Shown: positions 16,494-25,312 of the stretch, in pieces
Position numbering within the stretch: the first letter of the stretch is position 1
Layout of the letters: each line of letters starts with the position of its first letter
Source: [Clostridium] scindens ATCC 35704
GTDB taxonomy: Bacteria; Bacillota; Clostridia; Lachnospirales; Lachnospiraceae
Assembly: GCF_004295125.1 (NCBI RefSeq)
Contig: NZ_CP036170.1
Span: 2,606,501-2,670,500 of the forward strand
DNA length: 64,000 bases
Direction of reading: 5' to 3'
Program-made: the position numbers and the translations under genes
The notes under the pieces: generated by a model
Told to the model about the DNA's origin: nothing
Seen by the model: the letters and a program-made list of their open reading frames with translations, nothing else
Database searches by the model: none

Positions 16494-17490
16494 AATGAAG
16501 CAAAAAGAAACCCCTATCCCTCATGATTGAGGGGCAGGGGAGTTGAAGTGTCGAAGACACTATTTTTATGTTTACCAAATCTCGGTATAAAAGCATAGCT
16601 CAGATATCAGAACAGATCGATCTGGTGCTTCATAATGCGGATCATCTGTTTGTCAGCGAGGCCCAGGAAGGCGAACTATCCATTCTGCAAAGCGAGATCA
16701 CCAAGATGACCCTGCGTATCCGGGAGCAGAATAATGCGCTGAAAGGGGAGAAGAAGCATCTTGCTGATTCGCTTGCCGATATTGCACATCAGCTTCGCAC
16801 GCCGCTTACTTCTGCTAATCTGATCCTGTCGTTGCTTAAAAATACTTCTGATGAGAACGAGAGGAAGAATCTGCTGCGGGAAGTGGAAGGCTTGTTCGTG
16901 CAGATGGACTGGCTGGTTACATCCTTGCTGAAACTTTCCCGGCTGGATGCAGGCATCGTTGTATTCCAGCGTGAACAGATGGACGTCGGTAATCTGATAG
17001 ATGCCTCTATCCGTCCATTGCTCATATCCATGGAACTGCATAATATTGACTTACAGACAGAGATACCGGAAGGGGTAGTCATAGAAGGGGATTCAGGGTG
17101 GCTTTCAGAGGCAATCCAAAATATCCTTAAAAACTGCATGGAAAGTGCAGGTGACAACGGGAAGATTGAAATTATGTGCGAGGATAATGCGCTGTTTACC
17201 GAGATCACTTTGCATGACAGCGGGCCAGGCTTTGAAAAGGAAGATCTGTTCTGTCTGTTTGACCGGTTCTATCGTGGGAAAAATGCGGGCGCGGTAGGCT
17301 ATGGAATCGGACTGGCGCTGTGCAAGACGATTATCAACCGTCAGGGAGGCACCATTGCCGTAAAGAATCATCCGCAGGGCGGCGCAGTATTTTCCATTCG
17401 TTTTTCAAAGTGATGAATTTATATATGAAATGTCTCCCATAATGGCTGTCGATTTGCTAGAATATATTTAAAGAGAGGATATAAACAGAT

Positions 17491-18393
17491 ATGGATGAGA
17501 TAAATCGTTACAAAGAGCGGCTGCAGATTGCATTGACAGCGGCAAAGATATGTATTTTCGAAGTTGATCTTTTACAGCAGCTTTACACCTATTTTGAAAA
17601 TGCGGAAGTTATTTTTGGCATTTCAGGTGAAAAGATATTAAAAGATGTGCAGCCTTTTAGCAAGCTGGAGCCGGTAGAATACCGAAAAGCGGCAAGCGCG
17701 TATTTTTCGCATCCGGAGGACGAAGCGGTGATAGAGAAGGCCTTCAAGGATATCCTAAGAGGCAAAGAATCAACCTATGAAGCACGCATGAGGGCTGGAG
17801 GATCAGGATATGTGTGGTGCAGGATCCACGCAACGCCTATCATAGAAAATGGAGTACCGGCAAGGATGGTAGGCGTGATCGCAGATATCTCTGATCTTAG
17901 AGAACAGACGGAAAATCTGAAAAAGGCCGTTAATATGGATGCATTTACTGAATTATTTAACAAGGAGTATGCAATCGGCCTGATAAGCGAGATTTTAAGG
18001 AAAAGCAAGGATTTAAATCATGCTCTGCTCATATTAGATATTGATAATTTTAAAAATTATAATGATACCTTTGGCCATAGCGAGGGGGATAAGGTTATCA
18101 AGGCAGTATCCAGAAAGATAAGAGATACATTTCGGGAAACGGATATCATGGGCAGATTCGGAGGCGATGAATTTATTCTTTTGGTTAGGGATATCAAAAA
18201 CATGCAGTGGCTTAACCGCAAGTTATCCGATCTTACATGCTTTCAAGTGGGAGATATTACTTGCACTACCAGCATTGGCATCTCACTATTCCCGCAGGAT
18301 GCAGCGAGATTCAAGGAATTATTTGCAAAGGCCGATGCCGCATTGTACCAGGCGAAGGCGCAAAAGGGAATTTTCATATATTATCATGAGTAA
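17491..18393 (+). CDS. PAS-GGDEF diguanylate cyclase
   Basis: 300 aa. An N-terminal PAS-like sensor (about residues 8-135, ending in ...GVIADISDLREQ) is followed by a GGDEF domain (about 148-300). The domain has DIDNFKNYNDTFGHSEGD and an intact FGGDEF active-site loop, and it ends with ADAALYQAK. The enzyme makes cyclic di-GMP from two GTP. No RxxD inhibitory site is seen just before GGDEF (IMGRFGGDEF), so product inhibition may be absent. No TM helix, so it is cytosolic. A -10-like TAGAATAT sits just upstream. It is not cotranscribed with guaB. Confidence 0.88.
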   Translation: MDEINRYKERLQIALTAAKICIFEVDLLQQLYTYFENAEVIFGISGEKILKDVQPFSKLEPVEYRKAASAYFSHPEDEAVIEKAFKDILRGKESTYEARMRAGGSGYVWCRIHATPIIENGVPARMVGVIADISDLREQTENLKKAVNMDAFTELFNKEYAIGLISEILRKSKDLNHALLILDIDNFKNYNDTFGHSEGDKVIKAVSRKIRDTFRETDIMGRFGGDEFILLVRDIKNMQWLNRKLSDLTCFQVGDITCTTSIGISLFPQDAARFKELFAKADAALYQAKAQKGIFIYYHE

Positions 18394-18480
18394 CAGCGGC
18401 AATTCTAAGGAGGGCCTGTTCTTTTTTCTGTTCTTATTCCAAGGCAACACAAATCATGACTTCTTAACCAAATAGAAGGT

Positions 18481-18508
18481 TTGTATTTTATCGTTTTTGT
18501 GGTATAGT
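18481..18508 (+). promoter_or_regulatory. promoter of guaB
   Basis: TTGTAT (18481-18486), 16 nt, TATAGT (18503-18508) with an upstream TGTGG; the start codon is 50 nt further on. Confidence 0.5.
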
Positions 18509-18557
18509 TACATTAATGAATTCGACTGTGGGAAACGGTAGAAAAAGGAGGATTAAC

Positions 18558-20051
18558 ATGGCATTTTATTATGAGGAGCCATCTAGGACATTCAGCGAGT
18601 ATCTTTTAATTCCAGGCTATTCTTCTGTGGAATGTGTTCCATCGAAAGTAAGCCTTGAGACGCCGCTGGTGAAGTTTGAGAAGGGTAAGGAGCCGGAACT
18701 GTCGATGAATATCCCTATGGTTTCGGCAATTATGCAGTCGGTCTCTGACGACAGGCTTGCGATTGCCCTGGCTCAGGAGGGCGGTCTGTCTTTTATCTAT
18801 GGATCGCAGCCTATAGAATCTCAGGCAGAGATGATCGAAAAAGTCAAGCGGTACCGGGCAGGATTCGTAGTAAGCGATTCCAATGTATCGGCGGAGATGA
18901 CGCTTCAGGATGTGCTCAGACTGACTGAGCAGACCGGCCATTCTACCATAGCGGTAACGGAAGACGGCAGCCCCAACGGAAAACTGCTGGGAATTGTAAC
19001 GAACAAAGATTACAGGGTAAGCAGGATGACTCCTGATACAAGGGTCAAAGATTTCATGACCAAGTTGGATGACCTTGTATATGCGCAGGAAGAGACTACG
19101 CTGAAAGAAGCGAATGACATTATTTGGGACCATAAGATTAACTGCCTTCCTTTGGTCAATAAGAACCAGGAACTGGTATATCTGGTTTTCCGCAAGGATT
19201 ACGATACCCATAAGAAGAATGAGTATGAATTGATCGATAGTTCCAAGCGTTATATGGTAGGCGCCGGAATTAATACCAGGGATTATGAAGAGCGGGTGCC
19301 TGCACTGCTTAAGGCAGGCGCAGACATTCTGTGCATAGACAGTTCAGAAGGATTTTCAGAGTGGCAGAAATTGACCATTGACTATATCCGCAGAAATTAT
19401 GGAGACCGCGTGAAAGTAGGCGCAGGCAACGTAGTAGATGCAGAAGGCTTCCGATTCCTCGCTGAGGCTGGGGCAGATTTTGTCAAGGTAGGAATCGGCG
19501 GCGGAGCCATCTGCATTACCCGCGAGCAGAAGGGCATCGGACGGGGACAGGCTACAGCACTCATCGAGGTTGCAAAAGCCAGGGATGCCTATTATGAAGA
19601 GACGGGAATCTACGTTCCGATCTGTTCTGACGGAGGCATTGTGCATGATTACCACATTACCCTTGCACTTGCTATGGGGGCAGACTTTATTATGCTGGGC
19701 AGATATTTTGCAAGATTTGATGAAAGCCCTACAAAAAGAGTGAATATTAATGGAAGCTATATGAAGGAATATTGGGGAGAGGGAAGCGCCAGAGCCAGGA
19801 ACTGGCAGAGATATGACATGGGAGGAGATAAGAAACTGTCTTTTGAAGAGGGCGTAGATTCTTTTGTCCCTTATGCCGGAAGCCTGAAGGACAATGTAAA
19901 TCTTACGCTGAGCAAGGTAAGGTCAACGATGTGCAATTGTGGAGCGATCAATATACCTGAGTTACAGCAGAAGGCCAAAATTACGCTGGTGTCTTCCACA
20001 AGCATCGTAGAAGGCGGCGCGCATGATGTCATGCTCAGAGATAAGAGATAG
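18558..20051 (+). CDS. guaB: IMP dehydrogenase
   Basis: 497 aa from ATG 18558 with AGGAGG upstream. A TIM-barrel enzyme oxidising IMP to XMP in guanine nucleotide synthesis. Visible: the MVSAIMQSV substrate strand, two CBS repeats (about residues 110-235: ATVTED-like [14 protein letters not shown] and [12 protein letters not shown]), the [14 protein letters not shown] loop with catalytic Cys, SDGGI phosphate site and the [13 protein letters not shown] flap. The sequence differs from the usual bacterial GuaB in having GGGAICIT, and it belongs to the ~500-aa type common in clostridia. Standing alone behind its own promoter. Confidence 0.9.
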   Translation: MAFYYEEPSRTFSEYLLIPGYSSVECVPSKVSLETPLVKFEKGKEPELSMNIPMVSAIMQSVSDDRLAIALAQEGGLSFIYGSQPIESQAEMIEKVKRYRAGFVVSDSNVSAEMTLQDVLRLTEQTGHSTIAVTEDGSPNGKLLGIVTNKDYRVSRMTPDTRVKDFMTKLDDLVYAQEETTLKEANDIIWDHKINCLPLVNKNQELVYLVFRKDYDTHKKNEYELIDSSKRYMVGAGINTRDYEERVPALLKAGADILCIDSSEGFSEWQKLTIDYIRRNYGDRVKVGAGNVVDAEGFRFLAEAGADFVKVGIGGGAICITREQKGIGRGQATALIEVAKARDAYYEETGIYVPICSDGGIVHDYHITLALAMGADFIMLGRYFARFDESPTKRVNINGSYMKEYWGEGSARARNWQRYDMGGDKKLSFEEGVDSFVPYAGSLKDNVNLTLSKVRSTMCNCGAINIPELQQKAKITLVSSTSIVEGGAHDVMLRDKR

Positions 20052-20103
20052 AAGTGCGAAGTAGAGCAAAAAAGAGTAGGTATATCGACATGTCGAATGA
20101 TTA

Positions 20104-20226
20104 GTGCGGGAGAGAATATGGAATATACACCGTCTGAAAGCCCGCCAGAACCGAACGTTGGAAGAGGCGCACAGGCTTGAGAAAGAACTGACGCATAAGA
20201 TGGCTGCGTGCGAGGCAGCCGCGTAA
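20104..20226 (+). CDS. possible small helical protein
   Basis: 40 codons from GTG 20104: RERIWNIHRLKAR, then TLEEAHRLEKELTHKM. The helix-turn-helix-hairpin feel and length resemble Spo0E-like small proteins, but the SxxLD signature is absent and no ribosome site is visible. It lies between guaB and the lipoprotein gene. Confidence 0.2.
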   Translation: MRERIWNIHRLKARQNRTLEEAHRLEKELTHKMAACEAAA

Positions 20227-20277
20227 AAAGGGCAGGACTCTTGCATTTGCAGGGACTGTTCTTTTTGTGTGCAGGAA
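20220..20277 (+). terminator. imperfect hairpin, possible terminator
   Basis: AGGGCAGGACTCTTGCA facing TGCAGGGACTGTTCTTTTT with several wobble pairs and a T run. It would end the guaB transcript before the next promoter at 20304. Confidence 0.4.
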
Positions 20278-20303
20278 AATAAAGGGGATTACAAAGACTA
20301 GGC

Positions 20304-20332
20304 TTGACATGCAAGTCTTACAAGTGTAATAT
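20304..20332 (+). promoter_or_regulatory. consensus promoter of the lipoprotein gene
   Basis: TTGACA (20304-20309), exactly 17 nt, TAATAT (20327-20332). The -10 overlaps the first of two TTACAnnTGTAA-like dyads. Confidence 0.75.
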
Positions 20333-20354
20333 TAACGAAAGATTACTTTTGTAA
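20318..20354. promoter_or_regulatory. twin BlaI/MecI-like operator
   Basis: Two dyads, TTACAAGTGTAA (20318-20329) and TTACTTTTGTAA (20343-20354), 25 bp apart centre to centre. They cover the -10 and the start of the transcript. TACAnnTGTA is the core of BlaI/MecI/CopY operators. No blaI is encoded nearby; a BlaR1-like end lies at 63887. Confidence 0.5.
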
Positions 20355-20370
20355 GAAAAGGAGGCAAAAG

Positions 20371-21522
20371 ATGAAAAAAGCGATTTTGGTCATTGTATTC
20401 TTACTGCTTGCCATGGCAGGATGCTCAGGCAAAAACACGAAGGATAGTCCTAAGGAGCATGCAGATAAAAAGCCGGTTGAAATTGCAAAGGGTTACCAGG
20501 ATATATATGATAAAGCCTGTGAGGATGGAAAGTTAGATGATCTGGCAACTATCCGCCAAATCGTAGAACGTCTGGGAGAGGATGGACTTGTGGCAGTGGA
20601 CGCTAAGAATCTGGTTGATATGGAAAACGCGTCGCAGGCTGAAGCGTTCTGCAAAAGAGCCAGTGAAGGAAAGGAGGCTGCCCAGACGATCATCGCCGTA
20701 AAGGACGATGGAGGATTTATACGCTATGACCTGCAGGCTTTGGATGGAACTTTAAAGGTGCGGCAGGGGTATGTCACATGGAGCAAAGGCGAGCCAGTGG
20801 AAAAGGGGACGGATGAATATCAGGCATATGCTTGGAGTTATTCCAGCAAAGGGTACCTGTTTTTTGAAAAGTACCAGCCACCCGGGTATGATGGATTTTC
20901 AGGGCATACGGCTATAAGAGTGAAGCCCCTGGATCAAGATTGCCGGGAGTTGAACCAGAAATATATCATTCCGGTAGGGTACTATCTGAATAATTTGTTT
21001 CTGGAGGACTGGAGCGAGAATGATTATGGCGATTTGAATTTCTATGACATTTTCGAGCCTATGTATCAGATGAAGTATGGAAAGAGACTGGATGTGGAAT
21101 TTGCCTTTACAGGAAAGACATACAATGTGCCGGAAAAAGAATTCGAAGATGTCTTCCTGACTTTTTTTCAGATTGATCCAGCCATGCTGCGGCAAAAGAC
21201 CACCTATGATGAAGTCAGTCATACTTACCAGTACAGGCCCAGAGGAATGTTTGACTTTGGCTCTACTCCGGATATTCCCTACCCGGAGGTTGTGGCTTAT
21301 GAAGCGCAGGAAAATGGGACGATCAAACTCGTCGTGGATGCAGTATGGCCTGATCGGAATATGGACAAGGCGTACAGCCATGAAGTTGTGGTACGTCCTC
21401 TTGATGGTGGCAGGTTCCAGTATGTTTCCAACCATGTGATTGACTCTGAGGATAATGCTGAGCCTATCTGGTATAGGGAGAGGCTCAGTGATGAAAAGTG
21501 GGATGAATATTATGGCGATTAA
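20371..21522 (+). CDS. lipoprotein of unknown function (DUF6070-like)
   Basis: 383 aa from ATG 20371 after AAAAGGAGG. A lipoprotein signal with lipobox LAMAGCSG gives lipid attachment at Cys19. A charged linker, then a mixed alpha/beta body with IIAVKDDGGFIRYDL and DIFEPMYQMKYG patterns. I believe this is the DUF6070-type family of Lachnospiraceae, but I hold that loosely. No catalytic motif is visible. Its promoter is overlain by BlaI-like operators, so it is probably induced by cell-wall stress or beta-lactams through a BlaR1/BlaI pair encoded elsewhere. Confidence 0.6.
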   Translation: MKKAILVIVFLLLAMAGCSGKNTKDSPKEHADKKPVEIAKGYQDIYDKACEDGKLDDLATIRQIVERLGEDGLVAVDAKNLVDMENASQAEAFCKRASEGKEAAQTIIAVKDDGGFIRYDLQALDGTLKVRQGYVTWSKGEPVEKGTDEYQAYAWSYSSKGYLFFEKYQPPGYDGFSGHTAIRVKPLDQDCRELNQKYIIPVGYYLNNLFLEDWSENDYGDLNFYDIFEPMYQMKYGKRLDVEFAFTGKTYNVPEKEFEDVFLTFFQIDPAMLRQKTTYDEVSHTYQYRPRGMFDFGSTPDIPYPEVVAYEAQENGTIKLVVDAVWPDRNMDKAYSHEVVVRPLDGGRFQYVSNHVIDSEDNAEPIWYRERLSDEKWDEYYGD

Positions 21523-21586
21523 GACTAAGAATGGAGCTTATTATGTTTAGTTCCATACAAAAGGAGATATTTCCGCTATAATAACG

Positions 21587-21709
21587 CTTGAGAAAGGAAT
21601 TAAGTTGATTCTCAATATGTTGGAAAAGGACGAAGGCAGCATTCGGGTATATTTTTGCCCTTCAGGAAAAAATGATCTGGTGTGTTGCTACAGAAATAGA
21701 AAATACTAA
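21587..21709 (+). pseudogene. short remnant of an ABC transporter ATPase
   Basis: A 40-codon stretch reading LEKGIKLILNMLEKDEGSIRVY, which fits the segment just after the Walker A motif of ABC-2-type ATPases (KLILNML...GSI.V). Walker A and the rest are missing and no start is seen. Apart from this, 21523-21859 shows only AT-rich DNA with TATACT-like hexamers near 21775, the likely nfo promoter. Confidence 0.3.
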
Positions 21710-21859
21710 ATGTGAAGGAGTTGCGGATATTAAATAAATTTACAGGAATAGTATTATTTTTAAAAGATTTTATGTTATACTGAATATCGCTATGACAGTA
21801 AATTCATTCAAATAGGATGAAGAAGGCATGCAGAAGAATAGAAACGTGTGGAGGAGAAG

Positions 21860-22687
21860 ATGCTGACAATAGGAACGCATATGTCTATTGCCAAAGGAAT
21901 TGCCAAAACGGCTGAAAATGTGGTAGAGATGAAGGCCAATACCATGCAGATATTCAGCCGTAATCCCAGAGGCTCGAATTATAAAACCTATACGGAAGAG
22001 GAGATAGGAAGATTCCAGGAGATCCGTCGCAAAAACCAGTTTGGCCCCTTGCTGGCTCATGCGCCATATACGATGAATCTGGCAAGCGATAAGGAGAAGG
22101 TCTATGAATTTGCATGTACGGTTATCCGTGAGGATATCGCAAGGATGGATGCCCTGGGGATTGAAAATATTGTATTTCATCCGGGAAGCCATACGGGCAT
22201 CGGCATCGAGGCAGGAATCCGCAATATTATCGCAGGACTTGACCAGGCAATTACCGGGGATGAGAATATCATGGTGCTGCTGGAGACTATGACTGGAAAA
22301 GGGACGGAAATTGGAGCAAAGTTCGAGCACTTAAGAGCAATCCGGGATGGAGTAAGACATCCGGAGCGGATTGGAATCTGCCTGGATACCTGTCATGTGT
22401 TTGCCGCCGGGTATGATATAGTAGGAAATTTGGATGGCGTATTGGAAGAGTTTGATAGGGTGATTGGCCTGGATTTGCTCAAAGCAGTCCATTTTAATGA
22501 CAGCATGATGCCTTTTGGCTCTCATAAGGATCGGCATTCCACGATAGGAGCGGGCGAGATTGGCCTGGAGCCGCTGCTAAGGGTCATGAGACATCCGGCG
22601 CTTAAGGAACTTCCGTTTTACTTGGAGACGCCGCTTGAGGATGCAGAGCACAAAATAGAGATAGAGATGATACGCCAGAAACTCTAA
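21860..22687 (+). CDS. nfo: deoxyribonuclease IV (AP endonuclease)
   Basis: 275 aa. ATG 21860 follows GGAGGAGA; a longer GTG start would overlap that site. The TIM-barrel metal-site motifs of endonuclease IV are present: GTHMS at the start, HAPY near residue 67, VFHPGSH, LLETM, CLDTCH, HFNDS and [12 protein letters not shown]. It cleaves DNA 5' to abasic sites in base-excision repair with three zinc ions. It lies 15 nt before trmO and is probably cotranscribed. Confidence 0.93.
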   Translation: MLTIGTHMSIAKGIAKTAENVVEMKANTMQIFSRNPRGSNYKTYTEEEIGRFQEIRRKNQFGPLLAHAPYTMNLASDKEKVYEFACTVIREDIARMDALGIENIVFHPGSHTGIGIEAGIRNIIAGLDQAITGDENIMVLLETMTGKGTEIGAKFEHLRAIRDGVRHPERIGICLDTCHVFAAGYDIVGNLDGVLEEFDRVIGLDLLKAVHFNDSMMPFGSHKDRHSTIGAGEIGLEPLLRVMRHPALKELPFYLETPLEDAEHKIEIEMIRQKL

Positions 22688-22702
22688 ACGTGGAGGAAGG
22701 AA

Positions 22703-23413
22703 ATGGGAGCGACGTTAAAGATAATAGCACGTATTCACACGGATTTTCCATCCAAATTCGGCATTCCACGCCAAAGCGGACTGGCGGATACACATGGATT
22801 CATAATATTTGAGCCAAAGTTCAGAAACCCGGATTCCATTAAAGGAATCGAAGAATATTCAAGACTTTGGCTCCTTTGGGAATTTTCAGAGAATAAAAGA
22901 GAAGCATGGAATCCCATGGTTAGGCCTCCCAGGCTGGGAGGAAACAAGAGAGTGGGGGTATTCGCCTCGCGTTCCCCATTCAGGCCCAATCCTATCGGTC
23001 TGTCCTGCGTAGAACTGGAACGGGTGGAGGCAGAGACGCCCAAGGGTCCCATTCTCTATATCAAGGGGGCGGATCTGATGGATGGAACGCCCATATACGA
23101 TATTAAGCCTTATCTTCCCTATGTGGACGCCTATCCCCAGGCAGAGGCAGGCTTTGCGGATCGGGTAAGGGATTATTGCCTGACGGTGGAATTCCCGGAG
23201 GAACTCCTTAAGCGGGTGCCGGCAGAGAAAAGAGAAGCGCTGAGACAGATACTGGCCCAGGATCCACGGCCATCCTACCAGGAGGATCCGGAACGAATGT
23301 ATGGAATGGAATATGCGGGGTTTGAGATACGCTTCCAGGTGGAGGAGAGACGGCTGGCCGTACGGGATGTCTATGCAAAAGCGGACAGGCAGGATATAGT
23401 TTCCGGCGTGTGA
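22703..23413 (+). CDS. trmO: tRNA m6t6A37 methyltransferase TrmO
   Basis: 236 aa from ATG 22703 after GGAGGAAG. Family motifs: ARIHTDFPSKFGIPRQSG, GIEEYSRLWLLW.FS, VRPPRLGG, GVFASRSPFRPNPIGLS and DLMDGTPIYDIKPYLPY (given as separate blocks). It N6-methylates threonylcarbamoyladenosine-37 in tRNA using S-adenosylmethionine. The C-terminal extension (from about residue 165) is the substrate-binding part. It is followed by the FMN riboswitch region with a change of transcription unit. Confidence 0.88.
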   Translation: MGATLKIIARIHTDFPSKFGIPRQSGLADTHGFIIFEPKFRNPDSIKGIEEYSRLWLLWEFSENKREAWNPMVRPPRLGGNKRVGVFASRSPFRPNPIGLSCVELERVEAETPKGPILYIKGADLMDGTPIYDIKPYLPYVDAYPQAEAGFADRVRDYCLTVEFPEELLKRVPAEKREALRQILAQDPRPSYQEDPERMYGMEYAGFEIRFQVEERRLAVRDVYAKADRQDIVSGV

Positions 23414-23518
23414 ATGGAGGAATTCGTACCAAAAATGGGTTTACACGAACAGGATACAGGTATATAATGGTAGCCAGCAGATGATGTTACTGCAATCACC
23501 TATTCAAAAAAGAATAAA

Positions 23519-23645
23519 GAAGTCTTTGTGGCAGGGTGCAAATCCCTACCGATGGTATAGTCCATGACCCGCGCAAGCGGCTGATCTGGTGACCTTTTTG
23601 AGGAATTCCAGAACCGACGGTATAGTCCGGATGAGAAAAGACATT
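23519..23645 (+). ncRNA. FMN riboswitch (RFN element)
   Basis: The conserved RFN blocks occur in order: GGCAGGGTGCAAATCCCTACC, GGTATAGTCCATGACCCGC, GCGGCTGATCTGGTG, ATTCCAGAACCGACGG and TATAGTCCGGATG. It binds FMN and controls the riboflavin transporter just downstream. A terminator hairpin at 23659-23696 lies between it and the gene, so control is by transcription termination. Confidence 0.95.
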
Positions 23646-23658
23646 TTCTGCGTAATTA

Positions 23659-23696
23659 CGCCCGGGACATAAGTATATGTGCCGGGTTATTTTTTT
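23659..23696 (+). terminator. riboswitch expression-platform terminator
   Basis: CCCGGGACATA / TATGTGCCGGG stem around AGTA (23661-23686), followed by TTATTTTTTT. The RBS of ribU follows directly. Confidence 0.85.
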
Positions 23697-23710
23697 GAGG
23701 AGGATTCAGT

Positions 23711-24373
23711 ATGAACCAGATGAAAGAAACAACCAATGTAACTACAGGAGAAAACCTAAAAAGCCGTGATGACGCCAGGACGAAGGTAAAGAAGATTGCG
23801 TTTATCGGTCTGATGGGGGCGGTCAGCGCGGTGCTGATGCTATTTCGCTTCCCGATTCCGTTCATGCCCCCGTTCTTATCCTTTGATCTGTCCGGGCTTA
23901 TGGAGATGCTGGGCGGATTCATGTTCGGACCTATGGCGGCCGCATGCATCATTGTCGTAAAGATCCTGCTGCAGCTTGTGATGCAGGGAAGCTTCTCCCT
24001 GGGAACCGGAGAATTGCAGAATCTGATCTTAAGTTGTTCTTACGTGCTTCCGGCGCTGATTATCTATCACAGGAATAAGACGAAGAAAATGGCAATTACT
24101 GGTATGGCGGTGAGCACCATATTCGTATCGGTGATGGCGGTATTTACCAACCTGTATCTGATCATTCCGTTCTATGTCAAGTTATTTGGCATGTCCATGG
24201 ACGACATCATTACGATGTGCCGGACGGTAAACCCGGCGATGAAGAATGTAACCACTATGGCGGTGTTCGGACTGCTTCCATTTAATCTTATCAAATACGG
24301 CGTTACGTCTCTGGTGACGTTTATCGTGTACAAGAGGCTGAGCCGTGTAATAAAAGGAATTATAAGCAAATAA
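23711..24373 (+). CDS. ribU: riboflavin ECF transporter S component RibU
   Basis: 220 aa. After a hydrophilic N-terminus of about 28 residues come six TM helices with the RibU pattern: KKIAFIGLMGAVSAVLM, RFPIPFMPPFLSFDLSGL and a helix with GTGELQNLI. It binds riboflavin and works with the shared EcfAAT module, not encoded here. It is controlled by the FMN riboswitch, and ATG 23711 follows GAGGAGG. The flavin-binding split-barrel gene 11 nt downstream is in the same unit. Confidence 0.92.
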   Translation: MNQMKETTNVTTGENLKSRDDARTKVKKIAFIGLMGAVSAVLMLFRFPIPFMPPFLSFDLSGLMEMLGGFMFGPMAAACIIVVKILLQLVMQGSFSLGTGELQNLILSCSYVLPALIIYHRNKTKKMAITGMAVSTIFVSVMAVFTNLYLIIPFYVKLFGMSMDDIITMCRTVNPAMKNVTTMAVFGLLPFNLIKYGVTSLVTFIVYKRLSRVIKGIISK

Positions 24374-24384
24374 AGGAGAGAATC

Positions 24385-24870
24385 ATGAAATTTACATTGG
24401 ACAAAGACATTACTTATGAGCAGGCGGTGGGCCGCATGTTCGAAATGCTTGGCAACAGCCAGATCATGGCGCTGGCATCCAGCCTGAACGACTACGTTAT
24501 GGTGCGCAATGTAAGCTGCCTGTTCTATGACGAGAAGATCTACTTTAAGACGGACAAGAACTTCCGCAAGACAAAGCAGCTGCTTGAGAATCCGAATGTA
24601 GCCATGTGCTGGAGCGGCGTACAAGTAGAAGGAACTGCAAAGAATAAAGGGCTCGTGGTGGACGAGCCGGGACAGAGATTTGCAAAGGGATATGAGAAAT
24701 ACCTGTGGCAAAGTTACAACAAGTATAGCCACGAGGATACGGAGATTCTGATTGAAGTATCGCCCAAGTATGTAGAGATATGGGACACCAGCGATGATGG
24801 GTATGCATTCCAGCTTTTTATTGATTTTGAGAAGAGGCAGATCCAAGTAAAGCCGTATGATCAGAAGTAG
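24385..24870 (+). CDS. pyridoxamine 5'-phosphate oxidase-fold flavoprotein
   Basis: 161 aa from ATG 24385 with AAAGGAGA upstream. The split-barrel FMN-binding fold is suggested by QIMALASSLNDYVMVRNVSCLFYDEKIYFKT, then NPNVAMCWSGVQVEG (quoted in parts) and a C-terminal strand KYVEIWD. Such proteins bind FMN or F420 and reduce small compounds; the substrate is unknown. It is cotranscribed with ribU under the FMN riboswitch, which supports flavin use. A terminator follows immediately. Confidence 0.72.
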   Translation: MKFTLDKDITYEQAVGRMFEMLGNSQIMALASSLNDYVMVRNVSCLFYDEKIYFKTDKNFRKTKQLLENPNVAMCWSGVQVEGTAKNKGLVVDEPGQRFAKGYEKYLWQSYNKYSHEDTEILIEVSPKYVEIWDTSDDGYAFQLFIDFEKRQIQVKPYDQK

Positions 24871-24876
24871 ACAGGA

Positions 24877-24928
24877 AGGCTCTGTTTTAGGACCGGGAAA
24901 CCGGAATCCTGAATAGAGCCTTTTTTAT
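24877..24928 (+). terminator. intrinsic terminator
   Basis: AGGCTCTGTT (24878-24887) pairs with AATAGAGCC (24912-24920), with an inner CCGG stem, then TTTTTT. Confidence 0.8.
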
Positions 24929-24945
24929 TTGGCTGAAAAATGCAC

Positions 24946-24974
24946 TTGCAATATACCCCATATGGGTATATAAT
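24946..24974 (+). promoter_or_regulatory. csoR-copA promoter with CsoR-type operator
   Basis: TTGCAA (24946-24951), 17 nt, TATAAT (24969-24974). The spacer holds a dyad with arms ATATACCC and GGGTATAT around CATAT (24951-24971), the GC-tract palindrome of CsoR operators. Repressor bound there would block polymerase until copper binds. Confidence 0.75.
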
Positions 24975-24999
24975 GTGCTTGTAAAGCGAGGTGGTACAG

Positions 25000-25302
25000 A
25001 TGGAAGAAATAAAAGAATGCTGTCATAAGAAAAAAGAGCGTTCTGAGAAGGAGTATAAAGATTTGATTCACCGCCTGAACCGTATTGAGGGCCAGGTACG
25101 CGGAATAAAAAAGATGGTTGAGAGCGATACTTACTGTACGGATATTCTGGTACAGGTATCAGCGGTCAATGCAGCATTGAATAGTTTTAACAAGGTGCTT
25201 CTGGCAAATCATATCCGGACCTGCGTGGCGAACGATATACGGGATGGAAAGGAAGAGACCATTGATGAACTGGTGGCGACGTTGCAGAAGCTTATGAGAT
25301 AG
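25000..25302 (+). CDS. csoR: CsoR-family copper-sensing repressor
   Basis: 100 aa. ATG 25000 is preferred over GTG 24991 because the GAGGTGG site overlaps the GTG. An all-helical DUF156 protein: [17 protein letters not shown], then Cys in YCTDIL and HIRTC, giving the Cys-His-Cys copper site. An extra N-terminal ECCHKKK could add a metal ligand. It lies 10 nt before copA and likely represses its own operon through the dyad in the promoter. Confidence 0.88.
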   Translation: MEEIKECCHKKKERSEKEYKDLIHRLNRIEGQVRGIKKMVESDTYCTDILVQVSAVNAALNSFNKVLLANHIRTCVANDIRDGKEETIDELVATLQKLMR

Positions 25303-25312
25303 GAGGCAGGGT

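Larger units (their letters stand above)
14984..16567. mobile_element. IS91-like (HUH transposase) insertion sequence
   Basis: About 1.58 kb inserted in the kinase gene. Edges are placed by where kinase homology stops and resumes and are good to a few bases. The left end has a perfect hairpin (AAGTTCTCC-TTTC-GGAGAACTT, 14990-15010) and a GCCCGC hairpin (15023-15040). The right end has a CCCCT...AGGGG hairpin (16511-16540) and GTGTC-GAA-GACAC (16548-16560). No matching terminal repeats or target duplication are seen, as expected for rolling-circle IS91-type elements. It carries the transposase and a small acidic ORF. Confidence 0.75.
14834..17413 (+). pseudogene. sensor histidine kinase interrupted by an IS91-like element
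   Basis: The 5' part (14834-14986) encodes MFRNREIRW and two hydrophobic helices ending in AFGVAFFAL. The frame then runs into the element. The 3' part resumes at 16571 with TKSRYKSIAQ and gives a complete kinase core: DIAHQLRTPL phospho-acceptor His, an N-box LKNCMES, DSGPGF, DRFYRG and GYGIGLALCK. Joining the two gives one membrane kinase of about 330 aa. The downstream piece has an ATG at 16568 supplied by the end of the element, so a soluble, sensorless kinase of 281 aa could still be made, though no good ribosome site precedes it. Confidence 0.8.

Noticed and set aside
20104-20226. Spo0E-like protein
   Set aside because: Length and helical feel fit, but the SxxLD core is missing and there is no ribosome site. 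Kept only as a low-confidence ORF.
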